A stretch of 64,000 nt of DNA from Lutibacter sp. (GCA_002733665.1 NVWM01000007.1:1-64000), one strand, 5' to 3'. Positions 24,794 to 34,033 are shown, counted from the first letter of the stretch. The notes: generated from the sequence alone by a model not told the origin. Translations and numbers: made by a program.

Positions 24794-27196
24794 TTAATTT
24801 AAATTTTCACTTTTTATAACATTCATTAAGTCATTCATCGTTATTTTTTCTTGACTAGGATTTTTGTAATTTACAGCAACTCTAAGTGCTTTTAAACCCG
24901 TAATTCCTTGTAAATCTTCAATGTCTAATTTTTCTACCGTTGCCAATAGATATTTTTTTGATTGTAAGTATTTAATATACTTCATATATTCAATGGCATC
25001 CTTTTCTTGAGAGTATATAATAGCAATTTTTCCAGGAACGGTAATACGCTCATTTGTACCTTTTATATGTGATTTGTCTATACGCTTTTTAATAATTTCA
25101 TATCTTATATTATAAGCACCATCAACATCAAATTGTTTTTCATCCATTCTAAATCTTATTGCCAATGGATTACTGTGTACTAAAACCAATGAAGCAATTT
25201 CAAGTTGATGTTCCATTTTATCTTTAAGATTGTACACAACATTTTCCATTTCACACATTAGCTGTAATTGCCACAAACGAAGATTGTATAGATAAATATC
25301 ATTATAGTCTCTATTTTCAACCAAAGATTTTCCAATATACATATTGTATTCTACACCATCAGTTTTATAACGCTCAAAATAATGAGGGTACATTGCTTGT
25401 GCTTCATCTTGTTTTGTGTCAATAAAGTTTGCTAATTTGTCATTCAATAAAGTAACGCTATTTTCATATTCCTTACGCTTCTCATAGACTACTTTTAAGT
25501 CTTTGTCTAATCTATTGATATATACATCAACTAATTTTGATAGCGGATTGTTAATCTTTTTAATATGATTAAAAATCGGATATATATCTTGCTTTAAAAA
25601 GTCTAAAATTCCTATCTCATCACCTGCATTTAGTCCTTTTTTCACGCGATTTAAATATTCTTTTATACGAAATATTAATTCGTCATAAATTGGAAGTTTC
25701 TCAAATTTACAAGCCTCATTTAAAACATTAATAGCTAAAGAAAGTTGTGTTATTAAATCATCTTTAATGGCTATGTTTCGAGCAATAGAAGAACCTTTTA
25801 TATCAGATTGACCAAATAATGGGTACACATCTTTAAAGACAATTTCTTCCAATTCAATATTTTCTTCTTTATTTAAAAGAGCTCTTTGGTGAGCCTCAGC
25901 TGCTTTAGAAAAACGCCATTTTACAGAAGGATGTATAGATGTATAGTGTTCTTGAATGGTTGCTTCTAATATATTTAGATGTTCTTTTGATTTACGTTCT
26001 ACAGCAGATCTAAGTACTGGCAATAAATTGGTTAATTTACTCTGATTGATTGAGTTAAGTTCATAAGGTCGAGGTGATGCAATTTCTAAAATAGCTAAAT
26101 CAGCACCTTCTGATGCTTTTATAGGTAGTAAAATAATGCTACCAACATTATTTGCCTTTAGTTGCTTATAAAAGTGGTTGTAGTTTGTTAAACGACCATA
26201 TTTTTCTACATCAGAAATAGCAATAGTATTACTGTTTTTAAAAACACTTTCTATGATGTTATCACAAAAGAACCCATTACAACTGCTAGATGCCTCTTGC
26301 TCTTCTGGTAATATTAAACTTACCGATTCTCTGACTCTTGCCAAATGTAGATTTTTTGTGTCGCCATCAAAAACAGAATAACCAATTTTTAAATCTTTTA
26401 TATTAAAAAATCCACGAAGGTGACCTTCTAAATCTAAAATTAAATCATCGCCTCCTCGCAATAAATCATTGCTGATCTTTGATAATGTAGCATCAGTAGT
26501 CACATCAAAAAGGTTCATAATACCAAAGCCTTTAAAGATGTAACTATTTGGAGGGAATTTCTCTTTCCAAATATCTATATTGTCGAAGTTGTCTAACAGT
26601 AACTTATAATCTTCTTCTGTAATTTTAGGTGCATTTTCGGTTGCAATAATATCCATAAAATCACCATTAAAAGCGGCACGATAATTCATTAAAATTCCAG
26701 ATTTTTCATTAGGAATATCAAAGAAAAATGGTTTCTTTAAATCAATATGGTAATTATAAACTATTCCCAAAATCATTGTACATGCATGAATATACATCAA
26801 GTCGTCATCAAAATTACTGATGGTGAACTCATAATTATCACCTGCATTTTTTAGAATGTTTTCAAATCGTGTAGTGAATTTAAAAGAAATAAACGAAAAT
26901 GGGATTGTCGCGGCTTTTATTTCGTTTAATAATAATGGCTCTGGAAATAACGGTTCAAGGAGTAAATCAATTTGATCTTTATATTTCTCTAATAATGAAA
27001 AGTCTGAAAATCCTTCAATTAATTCTGGATATTTTTCAATTTCTGCAACCATTAAATGTGCAGAAGCATGATAAGGATGGTTTTTAAACTCCTCACTCGC
27101 ATATTTGTTAAATAATAAAAACATTTTTTCAAAACTAACTGTTAGTTTTAATGGTAACTCCTCTAACTTATTATGATTGAATGAAACTATTTTCAT
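24794..27196 (-). CDS. large GAF-domain protein of unknown function
   Basis: An 800-residue soluble protein without signal peptide or membrane segments. Residues ~280-400 look like a GAF domain (LHLARVRESVSLILPEE, then VGSIILLPIKASEGADLAILEIASPRPYELN). The flanking regions are helical and not assigned. No kinase, cyclase or HTH domain was recognised. It ends directly against the stop of the HD-PycTM gene (convergent, no gap). A cytoplasmic ligand or redox sensor role is possible but not shown. Confidence 0.7.
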   Translation of the reverse strand: MKIVSFNHNKLEELPLKLTVSFEKMFLLFNKYASEEFKNHPYHASAHLMVAEIEKYPELIEGFSDFSLLEKYKDQIDLLLEPLFPEPLLLNEIKAATIPFSFISFKFTTRFENILKNAGDNYEFTISNFDDDLMYIHACTMILGIVYNYHIDLKKPFFFDIPNEKSGILMNYRAAFNGDFMDIIATENAPKITEEDYKLLLDNFDNIDIWKEKFPPNSYIFKGFGIMNLFDVTTDATLSKISNDLLRGGDDLILDLEGHLRGFFNIKDLKIGYSVFDGDTKNLHLARVRESVSLILPEEQEASSSCNGFFCDNIIESVFKNSNTIAISDVEKYGRLTNYNHFYKQLKANNVGSIILLPIKASEGADLAILEIASPRPYELNSINQSKLTNLLPVLRSAVERKSKEHLNILEATIQEHYTSIHPSVKWRFSKAAEAHQRALLNKEENIELEEIVFKDVYPLFGQSDIKGSSIARNIAIKDDLITQLSLAINVLNEACKFEKLPIYDELIFRIKEYLNRVKKGLNAGDEIGILDFLKQDIYPIFNHIKKINNPLSKLVDVYINRLDKDLKVVYEKRKEYENSVTLLNDKLANFIDTKQDEAQAMYPHYFERYKTDGVEYNMYIGKSLVENRDYNDIYLYNLRLWQLQLMCEMENVVYNLKDKMEHQLEIASLVLVHSNPLAIRFRMDEKQFDVDGAYNIRYEIIKKRIDKSHIKGTNERITVPGKIAIIYSQEKDAIEYMKYIKYLQSKKYLLATVEKLDIEDLQGITGLKALRVAVNYKNPSQEKITMNDLMNVIKSENLN

Positions 27197-27244
27197 TTAC
27201 TTTATTTTGATGGGCTAATTTTTGTTTTGTCGCTTTTGATACCC

Positions 27245-27252
27245 CAAAATTA
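27245..27252 (-). promoter_or_regulatory. -7 promoter element of the GAF-domain gene
   Basis: TAATTTTG on the minus strand fits TAnnTTTG and lies 48 bases upstream of the ATG at 27196. Confidence 0.5.
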
Positions 27253-27320
27253 CTAATTATTTGATAAATCAATTTTTTAGACCATTAAAATGATTTATTT
27301 TTACCAATAAATGTAAACAC

Positions 27321-28160
27321 ATGAATGAAATCAATTGGCAAGTAGTCAAAGAATTTGAAGATATAACTTACAAGAAATGCAATGGAGTTGCTCGAATTGC
27401 ATTTAATAGACCAAATGTAAGAAATGCATTTCGTCCTAAAACAACCAAAGAATTATACGAAGCATTTTATGATGCAACAGAAGATACATCTATTGGAGTT
27501 GTGTTATTATCTGCAGAAGGGCCATCAACTAAAGATGGCGTGTATTCTTTTTGTTCAGGAGGCGATCAAAAAGCAAGAGGAAAGCAAGGGTATGTTGGTG
27601 AAGATGGTTATCATCGATTAAATATTTTAGAAGTGCAGCGCTTGATTCGTTTTATGCCAAAAGCAGTTATTTGCGTTGTTCCTGGATGGGCAGTTGGAGG
27701 CGGACATAGTTTGCACGTAGTTTGTGATTTGACATTGGCAAGTAAAGAACATGCAATTTTTAAACAAACAGATGCTGATGTTACTTCTTTTGATGGTGGA
27801 TATGGTTCAGCATATTTAGCAAAAATGGTCGGGCAGAAAAAAGCACGTGAAATTTTCTTTTTAGGAAGGAATTATTCTGCACAAGAAGCTTACGAAATGG
27901 GAATGGTAAATGCTGTTATTCCTCATGATGAGTTGGAAGATACTGCCTATGAATGGGCACAAGAAATATTAGCGAAATCACCTATGTCTATCAAAATGTT
28001 GAAATTCGCTATGAATTTAACTGATGACGGAATGGTAGGTCAGCAAGTATTTGCTGGAGAAGCAACGCGATTGGCTTATATGACTGATGAGGCAAAAGAA
28101 GGGCGAAATGCTTTTTTAGAAAAGCGCAAGCCAAATTTTGAAAAGAAATGGATACCTTAA
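27321..28160 (+). CDS. menB: 1,4-dihydroxy-2-naphthoyl-CoA synthase
   Basis: A 279-residue crotonase-fold enzyme that closes the naphthoate ring of menaquinone. The oxyanion loop FCSGGDQKARGKQGY near residue 75 and the second loop GWAVGGGHSLHVVCDLTLAS near 120 are MenB-specific, as is FKQTDADVTSFDGGYGSAYL. The C-terminal FLEKRKPNF is also typical. It is the fourth menaquinone gene of this window, in the same orientation as menI, menF and menD. Confidence 0.96.
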   Translation: MNEINWQVVKEFEDITYKKCNGVARIAFNRPNVRNAFRPKTTKELYEAFYDATEDTSIGVVLLSAEGPSTKDGVYSFCSGGDQKARGKQGYVGEDGYHRLNILEVQRLIRFMPKAVICVVPGWAVGGGHSLHVVCDLTLASKEHAIFKQTDADVTSFDGGYGSAYLAKMVGQKKAREIFFLGRNYSAQEAYEMGMVNAVIPHDELEDTAYEWAQEILAKSPMSIKMLKFAMNLTDDGMVGQQVFAGEATRLAYMTDEAKEGRNAFLEKRKPNFEKKWIP

Positions 28161-28164
28161 AATT

Positions 28165-28716
28165 ATGGGAATACTAGTCGTTTTTATTCTTTTTATGATT
28201 GGAATATTATTCTTTATTTATTGGATTCCAAAGAAATTAGGGTATCCAAAAGTTGGGAAATATTTATCAATTATATTGTCTATTTTTTTAGTTTTGATAG
28301 TTTTGTTTTGGGTATTTCAAGATTCTTTTTTTACAAAAGATCAAGCAAGAAGTTTATTAGCAGAACAAGACATTGTTTTAAAAGATGATTTTAAAATATT
28401 AAATAATAATACAAGATTGCCTATTGCAGATTATTATCACAGATTTAGATTGGAAATTTCTGATAATGACAAAAGTAAAATTATTGAAAAAATAAAAAAA
28501 TCTGATGGTTTTAAAAGAATCGATGAAGAAAAAAAGGATTTAATTCCAAATACATCTGATTATAATTCTACAAAAATAATTCAAAATTATGAAGATTCTG
28601 AAATGTTTGTAATAGAACATTTTAGACCCAATCATGAAGGTGGAGCATCTATTTATAAAAGAATAGAGTTAGAGAAAAGTGAGAACACACTTGTATTTAT
28701 AGAAATGCAAGAATAA
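28165..28716 (+). CDS. hypothetical membrane protein
   Basis: A 183-residue protein, taking ATG at 28165 four bases after the menB stop (an earlier in-frame ATG lies inside menB). Two transmembrane segments at ~2-22 and 30-52 are followed by a ~130-residue charged domain (LAEQDIVLKDDFKILNNNTRLPIADYYH...). Not recognised. Its close coupling suggests co-transcription with menB. Confidence 0.6.
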   Translation: MGILVVFILFMIGILFFIYWIPKKLGYPKVGKYLSIILSIFLVLIVLFWVFQDSFFTKDQARSLLAEQDIVLKDDFKILNNNTRLPIADYYHRFRLEISDNDKSKIIEKIKKSDGFKRIDEEKKDLIPNTSDYNSTKIIQNYEDSEMFVIEHFRPNHEGGASIYKRIELEKSENTLVFIEMQE

Positions 28717-28735
28717 TTTTAATAGAAAAAAGTTT

Positions 28736-29344
28736 ATGAAAATAATCTGTATTGGGCGTAATTACGCTAAACATATAGAAGAGCTTGCAAATGAACGACC
28801 TGAAACTCCTGTGGTTTTTTTGAAACCAGATTCTGCAATATTGCCTAAGAAAATGCCATTTTTTATACCTCCTTTTGCAAATTCAATTCATTACGAAGTT
28901 GAGGTGTTGGTAAAGATTAACAAAGTGGGAAAATATATTAATGCTAAGTTTGCGCATAAATATTATGACGAAATTGGTCTTGGAATTGATTTTACTGATC
29001 GAGAAATGCAATCGAAATTAAAAGAAAAAGGATTGCCTTGGGAAAAAGCAAAAGCTTTTGATGGTAGTGCCGTTGTTGGAGAATTTCATTCAAAAGATAA
29101 GTTTGATTTAGAGAACTTGAACTTTCAATTAATCAAGAACGATGTTGTTGTGCAAGATGGAAACACGAATTCAATGCTTTGGAAGATAGATGAGTTAATC
29201 GCTTACGTTTCACAATACTTCACCTTAAAAAAAGGGGATATTATCTTTACAGGAACTCCTGCAGGTGTTGGGAAAGTTGAATCTAATGATATTTTAGTTG
29301 GAACGCTTGAAGGAAAACAAGTGTTTGATTTAAAGATTAAATAA
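28736..29344 (+). CDS. fumarylacetoacetate hydrolase (FAH) family protein
   Basis: A 202-residue FAH-fold enzyme. GRNYAKHIEELANERPETPVVFLKPDSA opens the domain. Metal-binding acidic residues sit in HYEVEVLVKI and IDFTDREMQ, and GTPAGVGKV closes it. This short single-domain form is the type that includes oxaloacetate decarboxylase/acylpyruvate hydrolase-like proteins (FAHD1-like). The exact substrate cannot be read. Its stop lies inside a 36-bp palindrome shared with the convergent MscS gene. Confidence 0.85.
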   Translation: MKIICIGRNYAKHIEELANERPETPVVFLKPDSAILPKKMPFFIPPFANSIHYEVEVLVKINKVGKYINAKFAHKYYDEIGLGIDFTDREMQSKLKEKGLPWEKAKAFDGSAVVGEFHSKDKFDLENLNFQLIKNDVVVQDGNTNSMLWKIDELIAYVSQYFTLKKGDIIFTGTPAGVGKVESNDILVGTLEGKQVFDLKIK

Positions 29345-29378
29345 GTTTTAAAGTTTAAATATTTAAACTTTAAAACTT
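29343..29378. terminator. perfect 36-bp palindrome, probable bidirectional terminator
   Basis: The half AAGTTTTAAAGTTTAAAT is followed by its exact reverse complement. It begins in the stop codon of the FAH gene and includes the last codons and stop of the MscS gene (SFKV-stop). The position between convergent genes suits a two-way terminator, although the stem is A+T-rich. Confidence 0.65.
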
Positions 29379-30607
29379 GTGCTACTTGGTAATTCAAAAA
29401 GTTCTAAATCAAAGTAAGTCACTGATGATAGAAGGTGATCAAAAATATCAGCCATAATATATTCATAATTTTCCCAACGTTTATCTTTGCTAAACGCATA
29501 AACTTCAATTGGTACACCTTGTGAGGTAGGAGCAAGTTGTCGCGCCATTATCATCATATTTTCATTAATTGCAGAATGATTTTTTACATATTCTTCAATA
29601 TATTTTCTGAATACACCAACGTTTGTTAAGTTTCTACCGTTTAAAGATAATTCTTTATTGATATTATTTTCTTGATTGTGTGTAGTAATATCGTTTTGTC
29701 TAGCTTTGATATATGAAGCGATTAAATCTATTTTTGATAATTTTTCAATATCATTTTGAGATAAAAACTTAATACTATCCTGTTTAATGATAACAGCTCT
29801 TTTAATTCGTCTCCCATCAGAATTTTCCATTCCTCTCCAGTTTTTAAATGAGTCGGAGATTAGAGCGTACGTTGGAATCGTTGTGATAGTTTTGTCAAAA
29901 TTTTGAACCTTTACAGTTGCTAAATTTATTTCTATAACGTCACCATCAGCACCATATTTTTCAAAAGTAATCCAATCACCAATACGCACCATATCATTAA
30001 TTGATACTTGAATACTAGCAACAAAACCAAGAATTGTGTCTTTAAATACCAAGATGATTACCGCAGATACGGCTCCTAATGCAGTGAAAAAACTTAGTAT
30101 AGAAATTCCGGTAATAATAGCAAATGCAAACATAAAACCAGCAACCCAAGCAAAAATCATAAATACTTGAATGTAACTATCTATAGGTTTGTCTTTAAGC
30201 TGAGGAAGTGTTTTGAAATAATCTTTTAAAGTATTTAGAAGGCTTCTAACAATCCATAATGAAAGAATGATTCCAAAAACTTGAACTCCTTTTTCAAGAA
30301 TTACTTCAAATTGAGGAAAATCAATAAAAACTGTTGGAACTAATTCTAATGCAAAAATTAGCGGTAAAATGTGAGCAATATTTCTTGGTGCTTTATTAGA
30401 GACTAATAAATCGTCAAACTGTGTTTTTGATTTTTTTGAAAATTGATTGAAAAACTTAATTAAAAGTTTTCTAGAAAGATAGTCAATAATAAAAAGGATA
30501 ATTATAGCCGCAATTAACAATGCAAACATATTGCTGAATTTCGCAACAGTTTCAGTCGTGCCAACAGAAATTAAATAATCATAGAGTAAATGAGAAATTT
30601 GTTCCAT
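29363..30607 (-). CDS. mechanosensitive channel, MscS family (YbdG-like)
   Basis: A 414-residue protein with about five N-terminal transmembrane segments followed by the MscS core. The pore helix and beta domain are seen in GAVSAVIILVFKDTILGFVASIQVSINDMVRIGDWITFEKYGADGDVIEINLATVKVQNFD, near residues 175-240. A ~140-residue cytoplasmic domain with MARQLAPTSQGVPIEVYAF follows. Length and the long cytoplasmic domain fit the YbdG/MscM group, which protects against hypo-osmotic shock. Confidence 0.9.
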   Translation of the reverse strand: MEQISHLLYDYLISVGTTETVAKFSNMFALLIAAIIILFIIDYLSRKLLIKFFNQFSKKSKTQFDDLLVSNKAPRNIAHILPLIFALELVPTVFIDFPQFEVILEKGVQVFGIILSLWIVRSLLNTLKDYFKTLPQLKDKPIDSYIQVFMIFAWVAGFMFAFAIITGISILSFFTALGAVSAVIILVFKDTILGFVASIQVSINDMVRIGDWITFEKYGADGDVIEINLATVKVQNFDKTITTIPTYALISDSFKNWRGMENSDGRRIKRAVIIKQDSIKFLSQNDIEKLSKIDLIASYIKARQNDITTHNQENNINKELSLNGRNLTNVGVFRKYIEEYVKNHSAINENMMIMARQLAPTSQGVPIEVYAFSKDKRWENYEYIMADIFDHLLSSVTYFDLELFELPSSTSFKV

Positions 30608-30628
30608 AATGTAGATGTATATTTATGG

Positions 30629-30636
30629 CAAAAGTA
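30629..30636 (-). promoter_or_regulatory. -7 promoter element of the MscS-like gene
   Basis: TACTTTTG on the minus strand fits TAnnTTTG, 21 bases upstream of the ATG at 30607. Confidence 0.55.
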
Positions 30637-30701
30637 ACAAAACTATTTGCTTTTAACTAAATATATCAATTTCTACTATAAATCTATTTTCTCAATTAAA
30701 A

Positions 30702-31394
30702 TTAACTGAGAGTATAGTAATACTCAAGTATCCTAGGAATGTCTTTTTCGTTAAATGAAAGTTTGTTTTTACTAATATAAGTTTTGATATCACTCTCCTT
30801 ATCCTTCAATAATTTCATGATATTTTTTTTATTAAGTTTTGTCTTAACGTATTTCCCAGATTTATTTAAAACATAATAAGATGTTCTTTTCTTGTAGTAC
30901 ATTTTTTGAGAATCATCTGATGACACTTGAATGTTTTTAGTGGTTTCTTTAATCAAATAGTTGCCAGTTGAAAAAACCTCATAAAGTTTATTCTCAGTGT
31001 TATCTATAAAATTTGACTTGTCTATTGAGGTAAACCATCTTGTAGAATTGCCATCTGTTACCTTAAAAGATGTTATTTGGCTTGTTGGGATAGCAGTTGA
31101 GATTCCATTGTTGTAAACAATTACTTGATTTTTTTCTAAATTAAATTGAACTTTGTCATAATTAGTAACAGAATTATCAAGAGTTACAACTTCACATTTA
31201 CACCAATCTTTAAATGCAAATGGAGACCCTTTGATGCTATTGTTTTTAAAAGAAATAGGAATTAATTCTGAGTTTCCGTCAACATTTTTTCCAGAGACAT
31301 CAGCAGGTTTTGATTCAGAATGACCATCTTTACAATCATTTTGAGCATTTAGAAAAAGAGGAAAAATAAACAGGAAATAAAGTAGTTTTTTCAT
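30702..31394 (-). CDS. hypothetical secreted protein
   Basis: A 230-residue protein with a signal peptide (MKKLLYFLFIFPLFLNAQ). The mature part is Lys- and Ser-rich and contains no recognised domain; a C-terminal helical segment KLNKKNIMKLLKDKESDIKTYI is visible. It lies 66 bases after the TlpA-like gene on the same strand and could share its transcript. Not recognised. Confidence 0.65.
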   Translation of the reverse strand: MKKLLYFLFIFPLFLNAQNDCKDGHSESKPADVSGKNVDGNSELIPISFKNNSIKGSPFAFKDWCKCEVVTLDNSVTNYDKVQFNLEKNQVIVYNNGISTAIPTSQITSFKVTDGNSTRWFTSIDKSNFIDNTENKLYEVFSTGNYLIKETTKNIQVSSDDSQKMYYKKRTSYYVLNKSGKYVKTKLNKKNIMKLLKDKESDIKTYISKNKLSFNEKDIPRILEYYYTLS

Positions 31395-31460
31395 GATATA
31401 TAATTTATAGATAATGGCATAGTCGCTTTTTCACCTTATTTCTTACAGTATGTTTTGAAA

Positions 31461-31982
31461 CTATTTTGGATGTAATTCACTTTCAATCACATCAATCATT
31501 TCTTGAAATTCTTTTGGTTCATATAATCTTGATAGGAAAATTATTTTCCCTTGTTTATTTAACACGATATTACGAGTAACACCTGCTTTTGGTAAAGTAA
31601 ATTTCTCAAACAATGAACCATCGCTATCAATTGTGAAAGGATAGGTAACTTTGGTTTGCTTGATAAACTTTTTAACCTTTTCAACATCTTCTTTTAAATC
31701 AATTCCAATAAGAATAAAATCTTCGTCTTTAAAACGTTGCCAAACTTCAGTTTCAAGATGTGGCATTTCTTTTCGACATACACCACACCAAGATGCTGTA
31801 AATTGTAAAACAACAACTTTTCCTTTTAAGTTCTCACTTGTAATTTTAGTGCCATCCATCAGAGAAAATGAAAGGTCAGGAACTTGTTCGTTAACACTTA
31901 CCTTATAACCTCTATTGTCTTTGTTTTGAGCATAACTTAATTGTGCGATGCATAAAATTGTGATAAAAAGTATTCTTTTCAT
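31461..31982 (-). CDS. TlpA-family periplasmic thioredoxin-like protein
   Basis: A 173-residue protein with a signal peptide (MKRILFITILCIAQLSYAQ) and a thioredoxin/AhpC-TSA fold. The redox motif is WCGVC in FTASWCGVCRKEMPHLE, near residue 68, and the cis-Pro is in KAGVTRNIVLN. Such proteins reduce disulfides or apocytochromes in the periplasm. It is divergent from cinA. TATCTTTA upstream is a one-mismatch -7 element. Confidence 0.88.
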   Translation of the reverse strand: MKRILFITILCIAQLSYAQNKDNRGYKVSVNEQVPDLSFSLMDGTKITSENLKGKVVVLQFTASWCGVCRKEMPHLETEVWQRFKDEDFILIGIDLKEDVEKVKKFIKQTKVTYPFTIDSDGSLFEKFTLPKAGVTRNIVLNKQGKIIFLSRLYEPKEFQEMIDVIESELHPK

Positions 31983-32064
31983 TTTTTATATGATTTTGAT
32001 TGTAAAGATAACCAATCAAATAAGATATAAATCTAAAAAATTGTTAATTCATCATTCAATAAAT

Positions 32065-32072
32065 TACTTTTG
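32065..32072 (+). promoter_or_regulatory. -7 promoter element of cinA
   Basis: TACTTTTG fits TAnnTTTG and ends 4 bases before ATG 32077. A TTGT about 20 bases upstream could serve as the -33 box. The message would be nearly leaderless. Confidence 0.6.
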
Positions 32073-32076
32073 TAGT

Positions 32077-33324
32077 ATGAACGCAGAAATCATCACTATA
32101 GGAGACGAAATATTAATTGGTCAAATTACTGACACCAATTCTAAATGGATTGCTGAAGAACTCAATAAAATAGGCGTTTCAGTCTATCAAATTACTTCTA
32201 TTCAAGATGATAAACAACATATTTTAGATGCGCTTAAAGAAGCTGAGAATAGAGCAGAAATTGTTATTCTTACTGGTGGATTAGGACCAACAAAAGATGA
32301 TATTACCAAGAATACTATTGCGTCTTATTTTAATGACACGCTTGTGCTGAATGAAAAAATAGTCGAGCATATCAGAAGTATGTTTGCAAAACTCGACTAT
32401 CCATTTACAGAGGTTAATAAACAACAAGCTTTGGTTCCAACAAAATGTACACCTCTAAAAAATGATTTTGGGACGGCTCCAGGAATGTGGTTTGATGAGA
32501 ATAAAAAAGTTTTTGTTTCGCTTCCAGGAGTTCCAAATGAAATGAAAGGTTTAATGCTTGCAGAAGTATTGCCTCGTATTCAAAAACAATTTGATTTGCC
32601 TTTTATAATTCATAAAACAATACTAACCTATGGAATGGGTGAGAGTATGGTTGCCGCTAGAATCGAGCGTTGGGAAGATAATTTACCAACATTTATCAAA
32701 TTGGGATATTTACCATCTTATGGAAAACTTAGATTAAGACTAAGTGCTAAAGGAATCAACAAGGAACTTCTTGAAACTACTTTAGAAAAAGAAATTTCAA
32801 CACTTACAACTCTTATTGATGATATAATTGTAGGTTATGAAGATAGTGAAACTATAGAGAAGGTATTAGGTAAATTGATGACCAAAAGTAATTTAACAGT
32901 TTCTACTGCTGAAAGTTGTACAGGAGGAGCAATTGCAAAATCATTCACGTCAATTCCTAGCTCGTCTTCTTATTTTGTTGGATCGATTATTTCATATAGC
33001 AGAACTGTAAAAGAAGAATTGTTGGATGTCTCTTCTGATGTTATTGATATGTTTAGCGTTGTGAGTTCAGAAGTAGCCGAAGCAATGGCGATAGGAGTGC
33101 AGCGAAAATTGAAGACAGATTATGCTATTGCAACTACTGGAAATGCTGGACCTACAGCTGATGAGACAGATAAAACAGTCGGTACAGTTTATATTGCAAT
33201 TGCAACTCCAAAAGGCGTTTATTCAGAAGAATTTTTCTTTGGTAAACCACGATTAAAAGTAATTGAAAGAGCATCAAATAAAGCCTTAGAAATGCTGAGA
33301 AAAGAAATTATAAAAAATAGTTAG
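32077..33324 (+). CDS. cinA: CinA family protein (MoaB-like plus NMN amidohydrolase domain)
   Basis: A 415-residue protein from ATG 32077 (MNAEIITIGDEILIGQITDTN). A longer frame from 31948 was rejected because the promoter element lies inside it. The N-terminal MoCF/COG1058 domain has TGGLGPTKDDITKN and PGVPNEMKGL. The C-terminal CinA/PncC domain has TAESCTGGAIAKSFTSIPSSS, with the conserved Ser of nicotinamide-mononucleotide deamidases. Likely role: NMN salvage or ADP-ribose hydrolysis. Confidence 0.93.
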   Translation: MNAEIITIGDEILIGQITDTNSKWIAEELNKIGVSVYQITSIQDDKQHILDALKEAENRAEIVILTGGLGPTKDDITKNTIASYFNDTLVLNEKIVEHIRSMFAKLDYPFTEVNKQQALVPTKCTPLKNDFGTAPGMWFDENKKVFVSLPGVPNEMKGLMLAEVLPRIQKQFDLPFIIHKTILTYGMGESMVAARIERWEDNLPTFIKLGYLPSYGKLRLRLSAKGINKELLETTLEKEISTLTTLIDDIIVGYEDSETIEKVLGKLMTKSNLTVSTAESCTGGAIAKSFTSIPSSSSYFVGSIISYSRTVKEELLDVSSDVIDMFSVVSSEVAEAMAIGVQRKLKTDYAIATTGNAGPTADETDKTVGTVYIAIATPKGVYSEEFFFGKPRLKVIERASNKALEMLRKEIIKNS

Positions 33325-33354
33325 AATAGACTTGTCTGTTACTTAAATAAGTTC

Positions 33355-33362
33355 TATTTTTG
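33355..33362 (+). promoter_or_regulatory. -7 promoter element of the rpmB operon, with -33 box
   Basis: TATTTTTG fits TAnnTTTG. TTGT at 33332-33335 lies 19 bases upstream, the normal Bacteroidota spacing. The leader to rpmB is about 33 bases. Confidence 0.65.
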
Positions 33363-33400
33363 CACCTCGTTTTGAGATAATAATATAAAACTGTATAGAA

Positions 33401-33640
33401 ATGTCTAGAGTTTGTGAACTTACAGGTAAAAAAGCAATGGTTGGGAACAATGTTTCTCACGCTTTGAATAGAACTAAAAGAAAATTTAACGTTAATTTAA
33501 TTAGCAAACGTTTTTATATTCCAGAAGAAGATAAGTGGTTAAAATTAAAAGTTTCTACTGCTGCTTTAAAGAATATTAATAAATTAGGAATTTCTGCTGT
33601 GCTTAAAGAAGCAAGAGCAAAAGGATTTTTAACTAAGTAA
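33401..33640 (+). CDS. rpmB: 50S ribosomal protein L28
   Basis: A 79-residue basic protein beginning MSRVCELTGKKAMVGNNVSHALNRTKRKFNVNL, the standard L28 signature. It is the first gene of the conserved Bacteroidota trio rpmB-rpmG-DUF4295. Length matches the family. Confidence 0.97.
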   Translation: MSRVCELTGKKAMVGNNVSHALNRTKRKFNVNLISKRFYIPEEDKWLKLKVSTAALKNINKLGISAVLKEARAKGFLTK

Positions 33641-33666
33641 TTTCCTAAAAATAAAAGTATAATAAG

Positions 33667-33852
33667 ATGGCAAAGAGCAAAGGAAATAGAATCCAAGTTA
33701 TATTAGAGTGTACTGAACACAAAACTTCTGGTAAACCTGGAACTTCAAGATATATAACAACAAAAAATAAAAAGAACACTCCTGATAGATTAGAGGTGAA
33801 GAAATTCAACTCAATCTTAAAGAAAATGACTGTTCATAAAGAGATAAAATAA
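33667..33852 (+). CDS. rpmG: 50S ribosomal protein L33
   Basis: A 61-residue protein [19 protein letters not shown]... with the L33 core [22 protein letters not shown]. It lacks the zinc-binding CxxC pairs (a C-minus form), so it does not depend on zinc. It is 26 bases after rpmB. Confidence 0.96.
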   Translation: MAKSKGNRIQVILECTEHKTSGKPGTSRYITTKNKKNTPDRLEVKKFNSILKKMTVHKEIK

Positions 33853-33858
33853 TAGGAT

Positions 33859-34011
33859 ATGGCAAAGAAATCAGTTGCATCGTTACAAACAGGTTCAAAA
33901 AGATTGGCAAAAGCAATCAAAATGGTAAGGTCTCCAAAAACAGGAGCTTATACATTTGTTGAAGCAATTATGGATCCATCAAAAGTGAATGATTTTTTCG
34001 GAAAGAAATAA
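33859..34011 (+). CDS. DUF4295 small ribosome-associated protein
   Basis: A 50-residue basic protein (MAKKSVASLQTGSKRLAKAI... ending VNDFFGKK) six bases after rpmG. It matches DUF4295, which in Bacteroidota always seems to follow L33. I recall that a Bacteroidota-specific large-subunit protein (bL38) was seen in the Flavobacterium johnsoniae ribosome and may be this family; I am not certain of that identity. A strong terminator follows. Confidence 0.88.
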   Translation: MAKKSVASLQTGSKRLAKAIKMVRSPKTGAYTFVEAIMDPSKVNDFFGKK

Positions 34012-34033
34012 ATCTCACTTATACAATATTTAC

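Noticed and set aside
31948-32076. 43-codon N-terminal extension of CinA
   Set aside because: The promoter element at 32065 lies in it and CinA proteins start MNAEIITIGDE-like.
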